DNA of 64,000 nucleotides from Gamsiella multidivaricata. Taxonomy: Eukaryota > Mortierellomycota > Mortierellomycetes > Mortierellales > Mortierellaceae. Shown piece by piece: positions 1 through 11,056 of this stretch. The DNA is taken from positions 248,001 to 312,000 of the forward strand of contig NW_026251733.1 in assembly GCF_025024155.1 (NCBI RefSeq). Reading direction: 5' to 3'. Under the pieces are notes generated by a model, which was given only the letters and a program-made list of their open reading frames with translations, was not told the DNA's origin and made no database searches. Both the position numbers and the translations under genes were made by a program. Position 1 is the first letter of the stretch; every line of letters begins with the position of its first letter.

Positions 1-192
1 CCGTTCTCGTTCTCGTCTCATCATCCTGGCCCCCTCCCTTACTTTATACAAGTAATAAAAAAGCGCATAAAAAATCCCCTCCATTTTCTCCTCTTTTCTT
101 TCCCTCCATACTTCACACTTCACACTCAACTCGCACTCGCACTCGCATTTTCCCCTTCCTTCTCCGCCACACTCTACCACTTCGGATTAACG

Positions 193-223
193 CCTCCTCC
201 TCCTCCTCCTCCTCCTCCTCCTC
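193..223. repeat. (CCT)n microsatellite in 5' leader
   Basis: About ten CCT triplets lie just before the start codon at 251, inside a long pyrimidine-rich stretch. A CT-rich leader of this type precedes several genes in the window and probably belongs to the 5' UTR or core promoter. Confidence 0.8.
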
Positions 224-250
224 TCTGCTGTCATCATCGTCATCGCCATC

Positions 251-1276
251 ATGTTCATGAAAGCTGCCCTCTTCGCTGTCGCCCTTGCGGCCCCTGCTTT
301 GGCCTACGAGCCAGTTACCTGCCAAAAGAATGCCACCCAGAATATCGTCACCATGATCAAGGATGCCACCCAGTTCTGCACCATGTTGACCGGTTACGGT
401 GTTACCCCCGTGGCCCCCAACGAGGGTTGTGCCTCCGTCTACTGCTACGGACCCGCCTCGGACCTCGGACCCCCCATGCCCAAGGGTTACATCCTCAGCA
501 CCAACTACCTCCAGACCGCCAACTACACCCAAGTCACCGGGTGCATTGACTCCTCTGTCTGGGGCCAGAACCCCACGGACGAGGGTGGTCAGATGGACTC
601 TCACGGCTGGCCTTACTCCTGCCAGGGATTCAAGAAGTTCGTCTCGTTGATCGAGCCAGCGACCAACACCTTCTGTCTCCGTTGCTGTAACGCTGACAAC
701 AACGTCGACTGCAACACCAGTAAGTCTTTTCTTTCTATTTATTCAGTAACTCCTGTGCCTGAAAAAAATGAAAAAGAAAGAGCACGGGGGTTGACATCAA
801 AAAGGGGAATATACACTGGACAAATATTGCCAAAAAGAAAAACCACACATTTCTCTAACAGATCTCTGTAACTAATTTGTCCCCTTGTAGGTATCTCCAC
901 CAAGGGCTGCTGGAACGTCGTTCCCGGCGCCTACACCATGCCCGACGGTACTGCTTGCAAGCCCCCAGTTGGTTCTCCCAACAGCACTGTGCCTACCACC
1001 GTTTCCGGCACCGTCTCTGGCACCGTTGCTCCCCTCCCCACCGGTACCACCAGTGCTGGCTCCGGCACTGGTTCTGGCACTGGCTCTGGCACTGGCTCTG
1101 GCACTGGCTCTGGCACTGGCTCTGGCTCTGGTACTCCCTCCTCTGGCTCGAATTCTCCCACCACTTCCGGCTCCAACACCGGCAACAAGGCCAGCGCAGG
1201 CTCGCGTTTCTCGTCCTCGGTCGAGGTCATGGGCGCTGTTGCTGCCTTGGCCCTCGCCGTTGCCGCCAGCTTCTAA
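251..1276 (+). CDS. Cysteine-rich GPI-anchored secreted protein, function unknown
   Basis: Two exons, 251..719 and 891..1276, join in phase to give 284 residues; the intron is GTAAGT...TTGTAG. Residues 1-18 are a clear signal peptide (basic start, Ala/Leu-rich core, ALA before the mature YEP). The mature domain carries 12 cysteines, including an adjacent CRCC-type cluster, and several N-x-S/T sites. A Ser/Thr/Gly tail follows, built from a 12-nt unit that encodes Gly-Thr-Gly-Ser, and the protein ends in a hydrophobic Ala/Val/Leu segment without a charged tail, as expected for a GPI signal. It therefore most likely sits on the plasma membrane or in the cell wall. I do not recognise an enzymatic family. 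ATG 257 is an alternative start that leaves the signal peptide intact. A poly(A) signal lies at 1329. Confidence 0.85.
1057..1131 (+). repeat. 12-nt coding minisatellite (Gly-Thr-Gly-Ser)
   Basis: The unit GGCTCTGGCACT is repeated about six times with few changes inside the stalk region of the GPI protein. In-frame 12-nt units allow length change without a frameshift. Confidence 0.85.
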
Positions 1277-1652
1277 AGCTTGTAGCCCATTCGTCCTACC
1301 CTTAGGGTTTGTTTAAATTGGCAGACCTAATAAATCAATCTCTAGATGGAGCTCTCCTAGCTTATTGTTCTGGCCCCTTGTCGCAGAAGTACCCCTGATT
1401 TAATTGTTAGAGGTGTGTTCCGTGCGACTACGGGTGTATATTCATCTTAAATTAGTAATAAATAAGGACATATCGGCCTCCAGGGGAATGCTCTGAAGGA
1501 TCGATACTCTGCTCACTTTGATGTTAAAGCTATAGTGCATTAGGCCATATTTATTGTAACCCGTTTAAACGTTGGTCGTAATCAAGTTTAATGTCCTTCT
1601 CGTTATGTGTTTACGGGGTTCGTTGATACATTTGAGAGGGCCTACATGTTCC
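1277..1652. other. Convergent 3' intergenic region
   Basis: This lies between the plus-strand GPI gene and the minus-strand IFRD gene. It holds AATAAA at 1329-1334 and 1457-1462 for the plus gene and a reverse AATAAA at 1550-1555 for the IFRD gene. No coding frame is supported. Confidence 0.7.
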
Positions 1653-2832
1653 TTAATACTCCTCAAACTTTCCTCGGTTCCTTTCCTTTTTGCGTTGGAC
1701 CTGTCGCATCTTGGCCATCTCTGCATTCAGATACTTGCGGTCGACCTTGTCCAGCTCTGCCTTGGCATCCTCTGCATCTGCATAGATTCCCATAGAAGAT
1801 GATGGCCGTGAACCGGCACGTGACCCTGCCTTGGATCCGACCTGAGACGAGACCGCAGCCGTAGCAGCTAATCTGGATCCAGATACGAATGTTCCGCTTC
1901 CGACCCCTGGGGAATACAGAATTGCAGTGGAGGGCAGAATTGTGTGGATCATTGTGTTATGGACAAAATGCGTTTGCAACCCCGATGTGAGACGGTCTCT
2001 CAAATAATGCAGCTGCACAATCTCAACTATAATCATCAGGATCAGAATGAGCGCGTTCTTAATATCAGTAACAGTTTTAAGCATACCGTGTCTCTTCTTC
2101 TGCAAAACGCCTGGTTGGAAGGATGTGCTTACCCCAGCCATCAAACTCGACATCATAATCCTTTAGCTTGAGTGACTCTGTAGGCCGTTCCTGCGACTCG
2201 ACACTCTTCAAGATATCCCGGAAAGCCGATCGACCCGCCGATCGCTCCTTCTTACTGCGGTGCTTATTTGAGTCCGTCGACAACGCACCCAGAGCTGCGA
2301 CCAACCCATTCAGGTCCTCATACCGGAAATCGCCTGTGACCTCCTCCAGATCCTCGGGATCGTCCTCATTGTATGTTTCCTCTACATCTTCATCATCTGA
2401 GAATTCACCGTCTTCCCTTTGGCGCTGATAATGGTCCAAAATTTCGAGCATCAGTGCGATGGTCTCTCCTGCGGCGACACGGACTTCGACCGAGGGGTGT
2501 TCGAGTAAGGTCTTTGCACCGGGGATGATATTGTTGAAGAACCGGCGCGCCTGCATCGTGATTTGTTTCGGTCCGAGGTCTGGGAAGAGTCCGGCGTAGA
2601 GGACACCGAATGCCTCGAGTGCTGCGGCGAGGGTCTCGGCGTTCTGGGGCGCATTGACAGAGGCGCCTGAGGAGAGGGCAATATCGGAGAAGAAGCTGAG
2701 GAGGTCGTAGGTGGGCAGATGGGATGGTTGGGGTGTGGAGGAGATAAAGCACGCTGTTCCTAAAGCGTGAATGCACTGGTATCCGAGACCCATTCACACA
2801 TACACACAGAACACACGCACACCATACACACA

Positions 2833-2867
<35 letters not shown>

Positions 2868-3805
2868 AAAGGTCAGCGGGTCTCACTATGTTATCGAACG
2901 AAGAGATGAGAGAGGGAAAGCGCAGTAACCTACCGCAGCCTTGACCTCAGTCTGCTCGTGGTTCGTGATCGTGTACTTGAGCAGGGGCGCCAGGTCTGTG
3001 AACATCTTTTCGTCATCCTCGCCGATCGTGATGAACACCAGGGAGATAACTAGTAGCAGACAGGTGAGGAAAGGAGCCATGACATAATATATTAATTCCC
3101 ATTTTTTTTCTTTTTTTTCTCACAGTCGTAAATTCATGCGAATGCAGGGAAGGCATTACCATTTGCAGCCAGGACACTTTCGCGGGTGCCGCCCTTCTTG
3201 ATACTCTTCTTCAGCAGGTCCATGAACTCGTCTCGCTGCGTGTCCAGAACATCGGCTGTAAAGCGGTTTGAAATCATTGTCTGCAGCTTGGTCAATGCAT
3301 CCTCGCGAGTGCTATCCATCAAAAATTAAAACAGCAGAAACGTCTTAGAAAAGCAACCAACACGGATCGGAAAGAGAGTTTCTTTTTTTTTTTTGTGCTC
3401 GGATGGCTGCACTTGGCACTTCTCCGAATGAAACAATAAAAAAATGAAAAAAGAAAAAATTATCCGCAGTGGATGCATGATCTGCTTTGCATTGCAGCAT
3501 GGTCCTCAATCCTACCTGGAGCGCTTCTCGTTTAAGTCCTCAATAGCGTCCTTGAGCTGCGCCTCCCAGGACGAATCTGCCTGCTTCAGCTCCTCAAAGT
3601 CCTCCTCTCCGTCTGCCGCATCGAACTCATGGTCGCTGTCTTCGTTGTCCGAGTTCACACGGGAACCCACGCGCGAACCCACCCTGGATGCGGGGCGAGA
3701 AGAAGGTCGGGAAGATGAGCCTGTAACCCGCTCAAGGTCTTGAAGCTGCTTCTTTTTCGAAACGGTTTTCCTGGGTCCGCTGGCGGGCTGTTTGTTTGCG
3801 AACAT
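1653..3805 (-). CDS. Interferon-related developmental regulator (IFRD) family protein
   Basis: Five exons on the minus strand (3516..3805, 3160..3311, 2934..3049, 2133..2775, 1653..2026) join in phase to 524 residues. The head is a Lys/Ser/Arg-rich low-complexity segment with repeated SRVGSR words. The middle is the helical IFRD domain, with the CIHALGTACFI stretch and a region on mean age-like counts of armadillo-type helices. An acidic DDEDVEETYNEDDPEDLEE patch follows, and then the conserved end running from EFDGWG into VQLHYLRDRL and the THF segment. Animal IFRD1/2 are transcriptional co-regulators, and IFRD1 has also been linked to ribosome dormancy; the fungal role is inferred only from the family. 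Intron 3 contains an (AC)n tract followed by a 25-nt A run. Start chosen as the first ATG in frame. Confidence 0.85.
2828..2870. repeat. (AC)n plus A25 tract in IFRD intron 3
   Basis: An (AC)n dinucleotide run (2828-2845) is directly followed by 25 A (2846-2870). Read on the transcribed minus strand it is a T run followed by (GT)n, both within the 2776-2933 intron. Confidence 0.9.
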
Positions 3806-3994
3806 TGTTACGGTTGATGGTTGCTGGAAATGTTGTGTGGTGGAGTGGAGAAAGTGTGAACGAGAGAAAGTAAATGCTTTGAAACAAGGTCTGAGAAATA
3901 AAAATGTTAGTCCGAGTAAGATAAGTCGTCACGATGTCATGAAGAACCAAAAGAAACTTTATTTCCATGCTGGCATGCTGGCATTGTTCTTGGT

Positions 3995-5300
3995 TCAAGA
4001 ATCCGTCATCTTGGAGACAAGGTGCAGATCGTAGCGTTTGCTTGAGCTTGTCCACTGCCCAATTGGCATGAGTCTTGTCTGTTGAAACAACTGTGCTGTC
4101 TCCTGCGGAGACCACTTGTACGAGTACTCCATGTTGATCAGCTCGTCCTCAGCCATATCCACAACGATTTCTTGTCCCGTCGCAGGATTCCTGTACTTCA
4201 TTTGATGCGGCTTCTTAACCTTGTAGTAAGCCTCATGTCGGCCCTCCTCTTCGTTATACCGTCCATAGTACCCAAAGTTGTCGCGATCTAGAACCTGTTG
4301 ACCCAGAAGGACGTTGGCATGGTCAAGACCGTTCAAGATAAACTCGCGTGTCACGCCCTTGGAGTCGTTGTACGCCAGAGTAATCTCCTGTGGATCGTTC
4401 CTTCGATCGATTCCGATGAGCCAGTTATCACCCTTGTTCAGCGATTGGCGGTAGGAGACAAGAAGGTGGGCGGCATCTTCCCTCGTGTAACTGCCAATGG
4501 ACGAGCCGAGCCAAAGGAGGGTCTTGGGAATCTCGGGTCCAATAGAGCTGACGAATGCTATCCCTTGGTCGTACGTGCCCCACAAGCCCACAATCTTGAT
4601 ATTGTTGAACTGGCCCAGGGATTTGAGAGACTTTTTGTGTCGTAAAAAAAAAAAGGGAGCAAAATGAGCTAAAGGTGACAGCGGAGGTGGAAGATGTGGC
4701 AGGCGAATAACGATCCTTATACCTTGGTCAGCTCATCAAGCATTAAATCCAATGCATAGTACACGACGTTCTTGCGCTTTCTCTCAACCGCGTTTAGTAG
4801 CAGAACAGTCTTTCGTAGCGACCTATATACAACATGAAATGGCCGTGAGAGAACTCTTCTTGCATACAGATGGTACACGTGTACTCATCAATTTCAAAAC
4901 ACCATGTTGGCTTCAGTTACCCTGCACCAAGCTCGACAATGACACTGTTGTCGGGTATATGGTCCACGATCTTGTCCGCATCATGCTCAAGGATCTCGAT
5001 TTCCTCATGGGTCAGATAGTACTCTTCCAGATAAGTGATCTCATCGAATAGTTGCAGGCCACGGTCGTCGTACAGGACGATCGTGGGAATGGTCTTGGGT
5101 TGACCACGTTGTTTGGGACAGAGTCCATCGAGGATGACCTTTGCAAGATCGATGTCATTGTCGGCGTCTTTGGTTGGTACTATTTCGGGCTCCTGATGAG
5201 AGACGACAGTGCCGCTATCATTGCTGACGATGTGGTGTCCTTGTGCTTTAATGGGAGAACCATTACGGATATCAACGATGCTAGGTGTTGATTCGGGCAT
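3995..5300 (-). CDS. EgtD/EasF-family SAM-dependent methyltransferase, stand-alone
   Basis: Three exons (4921..5300, 4723..4822, 3995..4630) give 371 residues. The family (histidine-specific methyltransferase, SAM-dependent domain) transfers three methyl groups to histidine to make hercynine in ergothioneine synthesis, or methylates related amino acids (EasF, dimethylallyltryptophan). Visible hallmarks are a LYDDRGLQLFDEIT-type entry motif with the EEYYLT element, the SAM-binding VELGAG at 122-127 completed across intron 1, YALDL in exon 2, and the C-terminal YKWSPQE and YDLHLV elements. Fungal Egt1 normally continues into an EgtB-type sulfoxide synthase; here a TGA follows the methyltransferase directly and the next gene is IFRD. 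The substrate (His or another amino acid) cannot be decided from this sequence. It is divergent from the YbjQ-like gene. Confidence 0.85.
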
Positions 5301-5812
5301 GATGGGTGCCGACGATTGTCAGTGGATACGGAAGTTGGTGGGAAGAGAATGAGAGAAGAAAGAAGGTGAGAAAGAGAGGAAGAAAGAGAGGAATAAAGAG
5401 GGAGAGGAGGAAAGATAGAGAGGAAAGAGACATGCATCATGCACCATTGTTTTTCGTAATCAGATCGGAGTAAGGATAGCGATGTCCTAGGAGAATGTCT
5501 CTTGGGACGCGAATAAACGCGTCCGAGAGGTAGAAAGACTTCAGGTGTGCACTGACCACCTCGATGAGACCAGTTTGGCGTACAGATGTTCCGACTACAA
5601 TGAGCTCATGAAACGCGTCCTTAATCTTGTTCCCAGCAGGCGATGGTCAACAGGGGGCCATGGAGATGGGTTGTATAGCCAAGCGGCCGGTGACTGCAGT
5701 GCATCCATTCACTGCACTGTGCTTGGAGCAATTGAGCCAAAAAGAACACTGCCTCGCGCCTCCCTTCTTGTCCCTTCATTCCTCCCCAAGTCACCTCAGA
5801 GAGCCCTCCAAA
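5301..5812. other. Divergent promoter region, purine-rich
   Basis: A 512-bp interval between the divergent methyltransferase and YbjQ-like genes. On the plus strand, 5338-5431 is almost pure purine (GA/GGA/GAAA), that is, a pyrimidine tract in the leader of the minus-strand gene. No coding frame is supported. Confidence 0.6.
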
Positions 5813-6821
5813 ATGGCATATGCCCAGCCTATCCGCTCCGTCGACCGACGCTTCAGCACCACCGCGTTTGAGATCCCTGGTTATTATATCGCGCAGGCCC
5901 ATGGTGTCGTCCGAGGGTAAGGCGCCGAGTGACTCTGTACTTTCACATCCGTGATCTGATGCATCGTCTGGACTCATGGCCAAGTGATGCACAGCTCATG
6001 CCGCGCCCATATTAACAACCTCATCTCACTCTCGATGAACAATTCTCTTTCCAGCATCACTGTGAGGAACCCAAACGTAGGTGGTTCTCCCCTCTCCTCC
6101 CCCCTTTTTTTTTCTTCAAGCAAACTATGGATGTCAATAACCATGCTAACCATGCCAACCATGCCCCTTTTATCGTTCAAACAACACAGGCCGGTAAAGC
6201 ATTTATTGGCGTATTCGCATCCATTGGCGGAGGAGAGAGTTCGACTTATATCGAAATGGCTGAGAAGGCTCGCGAAAGAGCCTTCCTGAGAATGCTGGAA
6301 CATGCCGCTGCCGCTGGTGGCAATGGTAGGGAACCCAATATTCATGTTGTGGATTGCGCCGAGGCGGGGTCTCTGCAATCTGCTCACAGCCCTGGGCCTG
6401 CTTTTCTCTGTTTGATCGTTTAGCCGTGATTGGAGTCCAGTTCACAGGACAGGAAATCATGGAGGTATACAGCACCCACATGGCAGCCTTGGTGCATCTC
6501 GTTTCTCATCCATGCTACCACTCAGCGTAGCAACGATTAACATTTTATTCAATTCTCTATAATCGTCTCATAGGGGTAAAACTTGCATGTCTGTACGAGA
6601 GAGAGCATGGACAATTTTATTACCTGGATATCAACGCACTAATGCCGATGTTCATTTTTTATATTCTTTTACTTAGGATGACTGAAGTTATGGCCTATGG
6701 AACCGCTGTTACATTGGCGCCTCTTCAGCAACAGCAGAATTACCAGTCACCTCCTCCTCAGCAGCAGCAGCAACCCCAGCAGCAGCAGCAGCAGCAACAG
6801 GTCTATAGTCCATATGGATAG
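5813..6821 (+). CDS. YbjQ/DUF74 (heavy-metal-binding domain) protein with Gln-rich tail
   Basis: Proposed exons: 5813..5916, 6055..6076 (22 nt), 6190..6325, 6424..6464, a 2-nt exon 6574..6575, and 6677..6821, giving 149 residues. The order of conserved elements matches bacterial YbjQ: an N-terminal FSTT, GVVRG, a GKAFIGVFASIGGGES core, the E-K-A-R-E-R-A-F helix, NAVIGVQF and AYGTAV. The protein ends in a Pro/Gln-rich tail with six- and two-residue Gln runs. YbjQ-type domains form oligomers and have been proposed to bind metal, but their role is not settled, and a cytosolic location is inferred from the lack of a signal. The exon 4 to final exon join is out of phase unless the GG micro-exon is used; see the finding. 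Start chosen because upstream in-frame sequence is leader-like. Confidence 0.75.
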
Positions 6822-7155
6822 CGCCCACAGCAGTAATTCACCCCAGCAATCCCCGAAAAGCAACAGCTGGGTTATCATATAGTCTTTTCAGCATACCAGG
6901 GGGCCCACGGATGCCAGCACTAATACCAATGTTAGTTTTGTCTCTTATCTACGACGCGTCTTGAATAAAGAGGAGGTTCGAGTTTCTACGTTACATTACA
7001 AACGTCATGCTCATCACGTGCGTATCCCCCGCCAGAGGGAAAAGCAGAAACGGCTGAAGGGGGAGGGTCGACCTCTTGCTTGGTCAAGCGTTGCACCCGC
7101 AGACTGCTTTACTTATCCTTTCGTTCTATCTCACAATCCACGCACACATCCCCAC
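6822..7155 (+). other. Intergenic region and VPS35 promoter
   Basis: 334 bp between the YbjQ-like stop and the VPS35 start. It contains a CACGTG E-box at 7015-7020 within TCATCACGTG, 136 bp upstream of the VPS35 ATG. No gene is seen. Confidence 0.55.
7015..7020. promoter_or_regulatory. CACGTG E-box (CDEI-like) upstream of VPS35
   Basis: The palindrome sits in the 10-mer TCATCACGTG. The identical 10-mer occurs upstream of the Spc34-like gene at 39971-39980. In yeasts TCACGTG is bound by Cbf1-type bHLH proteins; binding here is inferred. Confidence 0.35.
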
Positions 7156-10100
7156 ATGACAACCACAGTGCCATCCGCAGAAGACCAAGCAAAGTTCCTC
7201 GAGGATGCCTTGAACGTGGTCAAGATCCAGTCGTTTCAAATGAAGCGCTGTCTGGTAATGAAAGCGAATGATGCTTATTCCAACGGACACTCCGCCTTTA
7301 TCCTTCCTCCCCCGCAGACTATTAGTCTTGTCCATTCGCCACGTTTTCCTATTTCGTTCTTTTCCTCCCGCTTGCAATGCAATAAACGCAGCGTGTAAAC
7401 ATGGTGCCGTGCCTTCTGTCTGCACTGCACGAGTCCTAACACCACCACCCCTGGTTATGTCGTGCCTGGTCTCTTCTGTCGTGGCAATAGGATAACAATA
7501 AGTTGATGGACGGTTTAAAGCACTGCTCTACCATGCTTGCCGAGCTCAGGACCTCCAACTTGACGCCCAAGAACTACTATGAACTCTGCAAGTAGACGAC
7601 ATTCGCTCCGATCGCTGGGATTATTATGCTGGAGCCATTGTCTTGCGCTCAATTGCTTTCTTGCCGAGAGAGAGAGAGAAAGAGGAAAAAGAAAACAGGT
7701 GCCTGTTGCTTACCTGTGCTTTTTTTTTTTTTTTTTTTTTTTTTCGAATGGATACTCTTTTGTTTTCTTGGCAATTGTATAGACATGGCCATTTTTGACG
7801 CCCTTCGCCACGTTACAACTTACCTCAAGGAGGCTCACCAGAGCGGGCGACACCACTTGGCGGATCTTTACGAGCTGGTGCAGTATGCAGGAAACATCGT
7901 GCCCCGCCTTTATTTGATGGTGACCGTTGGCAGTGTGTACATGGAGGTGCCTGATGCCCCTGTCAAGGAAATCATGCGCGATATGATGGAGATGGCCAGA
8001 GGAGTCCAGCACCCGACTCGCGGATTGTTCTTGAGATACTACCTCAGCGGCCAGACGAGGAACGGTCTTCCCTTGGGAACAGAAGATGGGTACGCTCCTT
8101 TTTGTGCCTCTTGACATGATTTGATCACGCGGCGCCAAAATAACGTTACTCCTCACACAAAAAGACATGTCGCGTTTACCCCTCGCTCTCTGCTTTTCTA
8201 GGCCCGAAGGAAACATCTCGGACTCGATCCAGTTTATCCTGACCAACTTTATCGAGATGAACAAGCTCTGGGTACGACTTCAGCACCAGGGCCATTCCCG
8301 AGAGCGCGAGAAGCGTGAGATGGAGCGCAAGGAGCTCAGGATTCTAGTCGGCACAAATCTTGTGCGTCTCAGTCAGCTAGACAGCGTGGACCTGAATGTC
8401 TATCAGTCGGTAATTTCTCTTTTTGCTTTTGCTTCTGTTTTTGCTATTGCCTTATTTCTCTGGTGCTTTCCATTGCTTCAGTAACACCGCTACAGTATAT
8501 AGCAACAGTCTTTAACATATACTAACACATCTTTCTTTTCTTTTAGACCATCTTGCCCAGCGTTCTCGAGCAGATCGTCAGCTGCAAGGATGTCATTGCG
8601 CAGGAATATCTCATGGAGGTCATTATCCAGGTAACACACAGCTCATTTGTTATGCCGCATCTTTGAGCGCATGGAGTTCACCGGCAGGCAGCTAATTATC
8701 CGGCGTCTCTTTGAATCCTAGGTCTTCCCCGACGATTTCCACCTGAGAACCTTGGGACCATTATTGTCGGCTACAGCTCAATTGCACCCCAAGGTCAACG
8801 TGAAACAGATTGTCATTGCCCTGGTGGACCGTCTTGCAGCCCATGCCGCCAGAGAGGCTGACAGCAACGATGATGATGAGGTTTCAGAGGCACCCGGCTC
8901 ACCAAAGGCGTCATCCGTCAAGGCGGATGAAGCGGAAGTTGAAAAGAAGGAGACCGAGGCCAATGGAGATGAGGCAGCAGAAGAAAAGGAAGGCGATGAT
9001 GAGGAAGAAGCAAAGAAGGAAGACCAAGAAGTAGAGGAAGAGGAAACCCCTGCACAAGAGGAGCAACCTGCACCAGCACCGGCGCCAAAGCCTCTCAAGA
9101 TCCGCAAGATCCGGGGCATTCCCGAGGACGTCAAACTGTTCGAAATCTTTTGGGGCAAGATTGTGGAGCTGGTCAAGGTACTGAGAACTGTGATCAGATG
9201 GCGAGTAATGTATGTGATCAAGTTGCTCGTGCGGTTGTACCATACTAACCGCTGTATCATGTTCGCATCAATAGTTCCGTCCTGACTTGTCAATTCAGGA
9301 TATCACAGCACTGCTGGTTTCGTTGATCAACTTGTCGCTGAGCTGCTATCCCGACAATCTGGGATATGCCGACCAGGTCCTCGGATTTGCCAAGGACAAG
9401 GCGATTGAATACAACGAGAGCCCTGAGCTGCAGCACAAGGAGACTGTCGCAAACCTTCAGAACCTTCTCATGGCGCCCATTCAGCACTATCCCTCCATCC
9501 TTACACTCTTGGACCTTCCCAACTTTAACGCCCTTCTCTCGCTTCAACCCTACCAGACCCGCCGCGCCATTGCACATGCGGTTGTTGGTTCTATTCTGAA
9601 GAACGATACCATCATCAGCACTCCCGAGGACGTTAATGGAGTCCTGGAGATTTGCGCTGTCATGATTCGCGACCAGAAGGATGGCGGACACAACTCGAGC
9701 CCCTTCCGCAGCACCCGCAGCAATCGCAACGAGAGCGGCAGTGTCGATCCAGAGGAGTTTGCGGAGGAGCAGGGTCAGCTGGCGCGCATTATCCACTTGT
9801 TCAAGAGCGATGATGCAGATACACAGGCAGCCATCTTGTCTGCGGCCAGGAAGCAGTTTGGCGATGGAGGAGAGCGCATTCGCTACATGTTCCCTCCATT
9901 GGTCATCCAGGCCGTTAAGCTGGCTCGCCGCTTCAAGAAGTTGCAGGATACGGACGAGGGCTGGGAGAAGAAGTGCTCGACTCTCTTCAGATTTATCAAC
10001 CAGGTCATTTCTATTCTCCACGGCAAGGTCGACAACTCTGATGTGGTTCTGCGCCTATTCTTGTTGGCGGGTCAGAGTGCAGATGAATGTGGGTTTGAGG

Positions 10101-11056
10101 ATATTTGTTACGAGTTCTTTGTGCAGGTAAGACGGCAGAGGCCTTTTTTTTCTTTTCTTTTCTTTTTTTTTTCTTATATTGTTGCAGTCGCACAAAGTCA
10201 TGAGCTACCAAGCAATGGAATAACCATTTGTTTTTTGTTCTTGTCCTTGTTTTTATTTTTTATTTTTATATTTTTATGCTGAATTGATTGTAGGCATTTA
10301 CGATCTACGAAGAGTCGATTTCAGAGTCGAAAGCGCAGTTCCAGGCGATCACGCTCATGGTTGGCACACTTCAGACGACGTCCTGCTTCAATGTGGACCA
10401 TTATGATACCCTTATTACAAAGTGCGCGCTTCACGGAGCCAAGCTGCTGAAGAAGCCCGATCAATGTCGCGCAGTTTACACGTGCAGTCATCTCTGGTGG
10501 GGCACCATGATCGTCGCTCAGGGAGAGGACGGCGAGGAAACTGTGCAACCATATCGTGACGGCAAACGTGTCCTGGAATGTCTGCAGAAGGCACTTAAGA
10601 TTGCAGACTCTTGCATGGACTCTGTGACGAACGTGGAGCTGTTTGTTGAGATCCTCAACCGATACATTTACTACTTTGAGAAGCAGAATGAGGCGGTAAG
10701 GGTCCACTCGGGATGCAATGTTTTATTATTGTCTGCTACCTGTGGTAATTGGCACTCATTTCTTAGGAGTTACTAACAATGGGTCGTGTGTACTGTTGCG
10801 CATATTCATCTGTAATTAGGTCACTGTCAAGTATCTCAATGGACTCATTGACCTGATCAACACTAATCTGGGCAACATGGAGAACCCTGACCAGCATCCT
10901 CCTTCATCCAACTCGTCGTCGTTGCTGGAGAACGACCCGGCCCATATCTCGGAGTATGTAATGGCTCATTTCCGAAACACGATCTACCACCTGGAACGCC
11001 GTAAGAACGCCGGGGACGAGAAGTATGCGGAGCTCGATGCCAGTTTAGCCGTCTAA
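7156..11056 (+). CDS. VPS35: Vacuolar protein sorting protein 35, retromer core
   Basis: Nine exons (7156..7254, 7491..7587, 7783..8089, 8202..8409, 8547..8630, 8722..9177, 9275..10126, 10294..10695, 10820..11056) join in phase to 913 residues. Vps35 is the alpha-solenoid scaffold of retromer, which recycles cargo from endosomes to the Golgi. The Vps26-binding PRLYLM motif is at 106-111, followed by the strongly conserved [13 protein letters not shown] segment and the [19 protein letters not shown] stretch. Helical repeats continue to the HLERRK end. Residues about 308-390 hold a Glu/Asp/Lys-rich insertion ending in an Ala-Pro run, which is longer than the loop in animal Vps35. Intron 2 needs a GC donor (see finding) and contains a 25-nt T run. 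AATAAA is at 11169-11174. Confidence 0.95.
7720..7744 (+). repeat. T25 homopolymer in VPS35 intron 2
   Basis: Twenty-five consecutive T lie about 40 nt before the acceptor of the GC-AG intron, in the position of an extended polypyrimidine tract. Confidence 0.9.

Noticed and set aside
6465..6480. U12-type AT-AC intron in the YbjQ gene
   Set aside because: ATACAGCACC lacks the ATATCCTT consensus, and the acceptor is an ordinary TTAG.
6465..6676. Simple single intron between YbjQ exon 4 and the last exon
   Set aside because: The reading phase does not fit; the join gives GAT GAC TGA.
7588..7593. GTAGAC at 7592 as donor of VPS35 intron 2
   Set aside because: It leaves a two-base phase that shifts exon 3 out of frame and destroys the conserved YYELYMAI segment.
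8778..9293. 171-codon minus-strand frame, Ser-rich
   Set aside because: Antisense shadow of the acidic Vps35 exon; Glu/Asp codons read backwards as Ser/Phe.
9290..10021. 243-codon minus-strand open frame
   Set aside because: It is antisense to the largest internal exon of VPS35, and the sense frame is clearly conserved.
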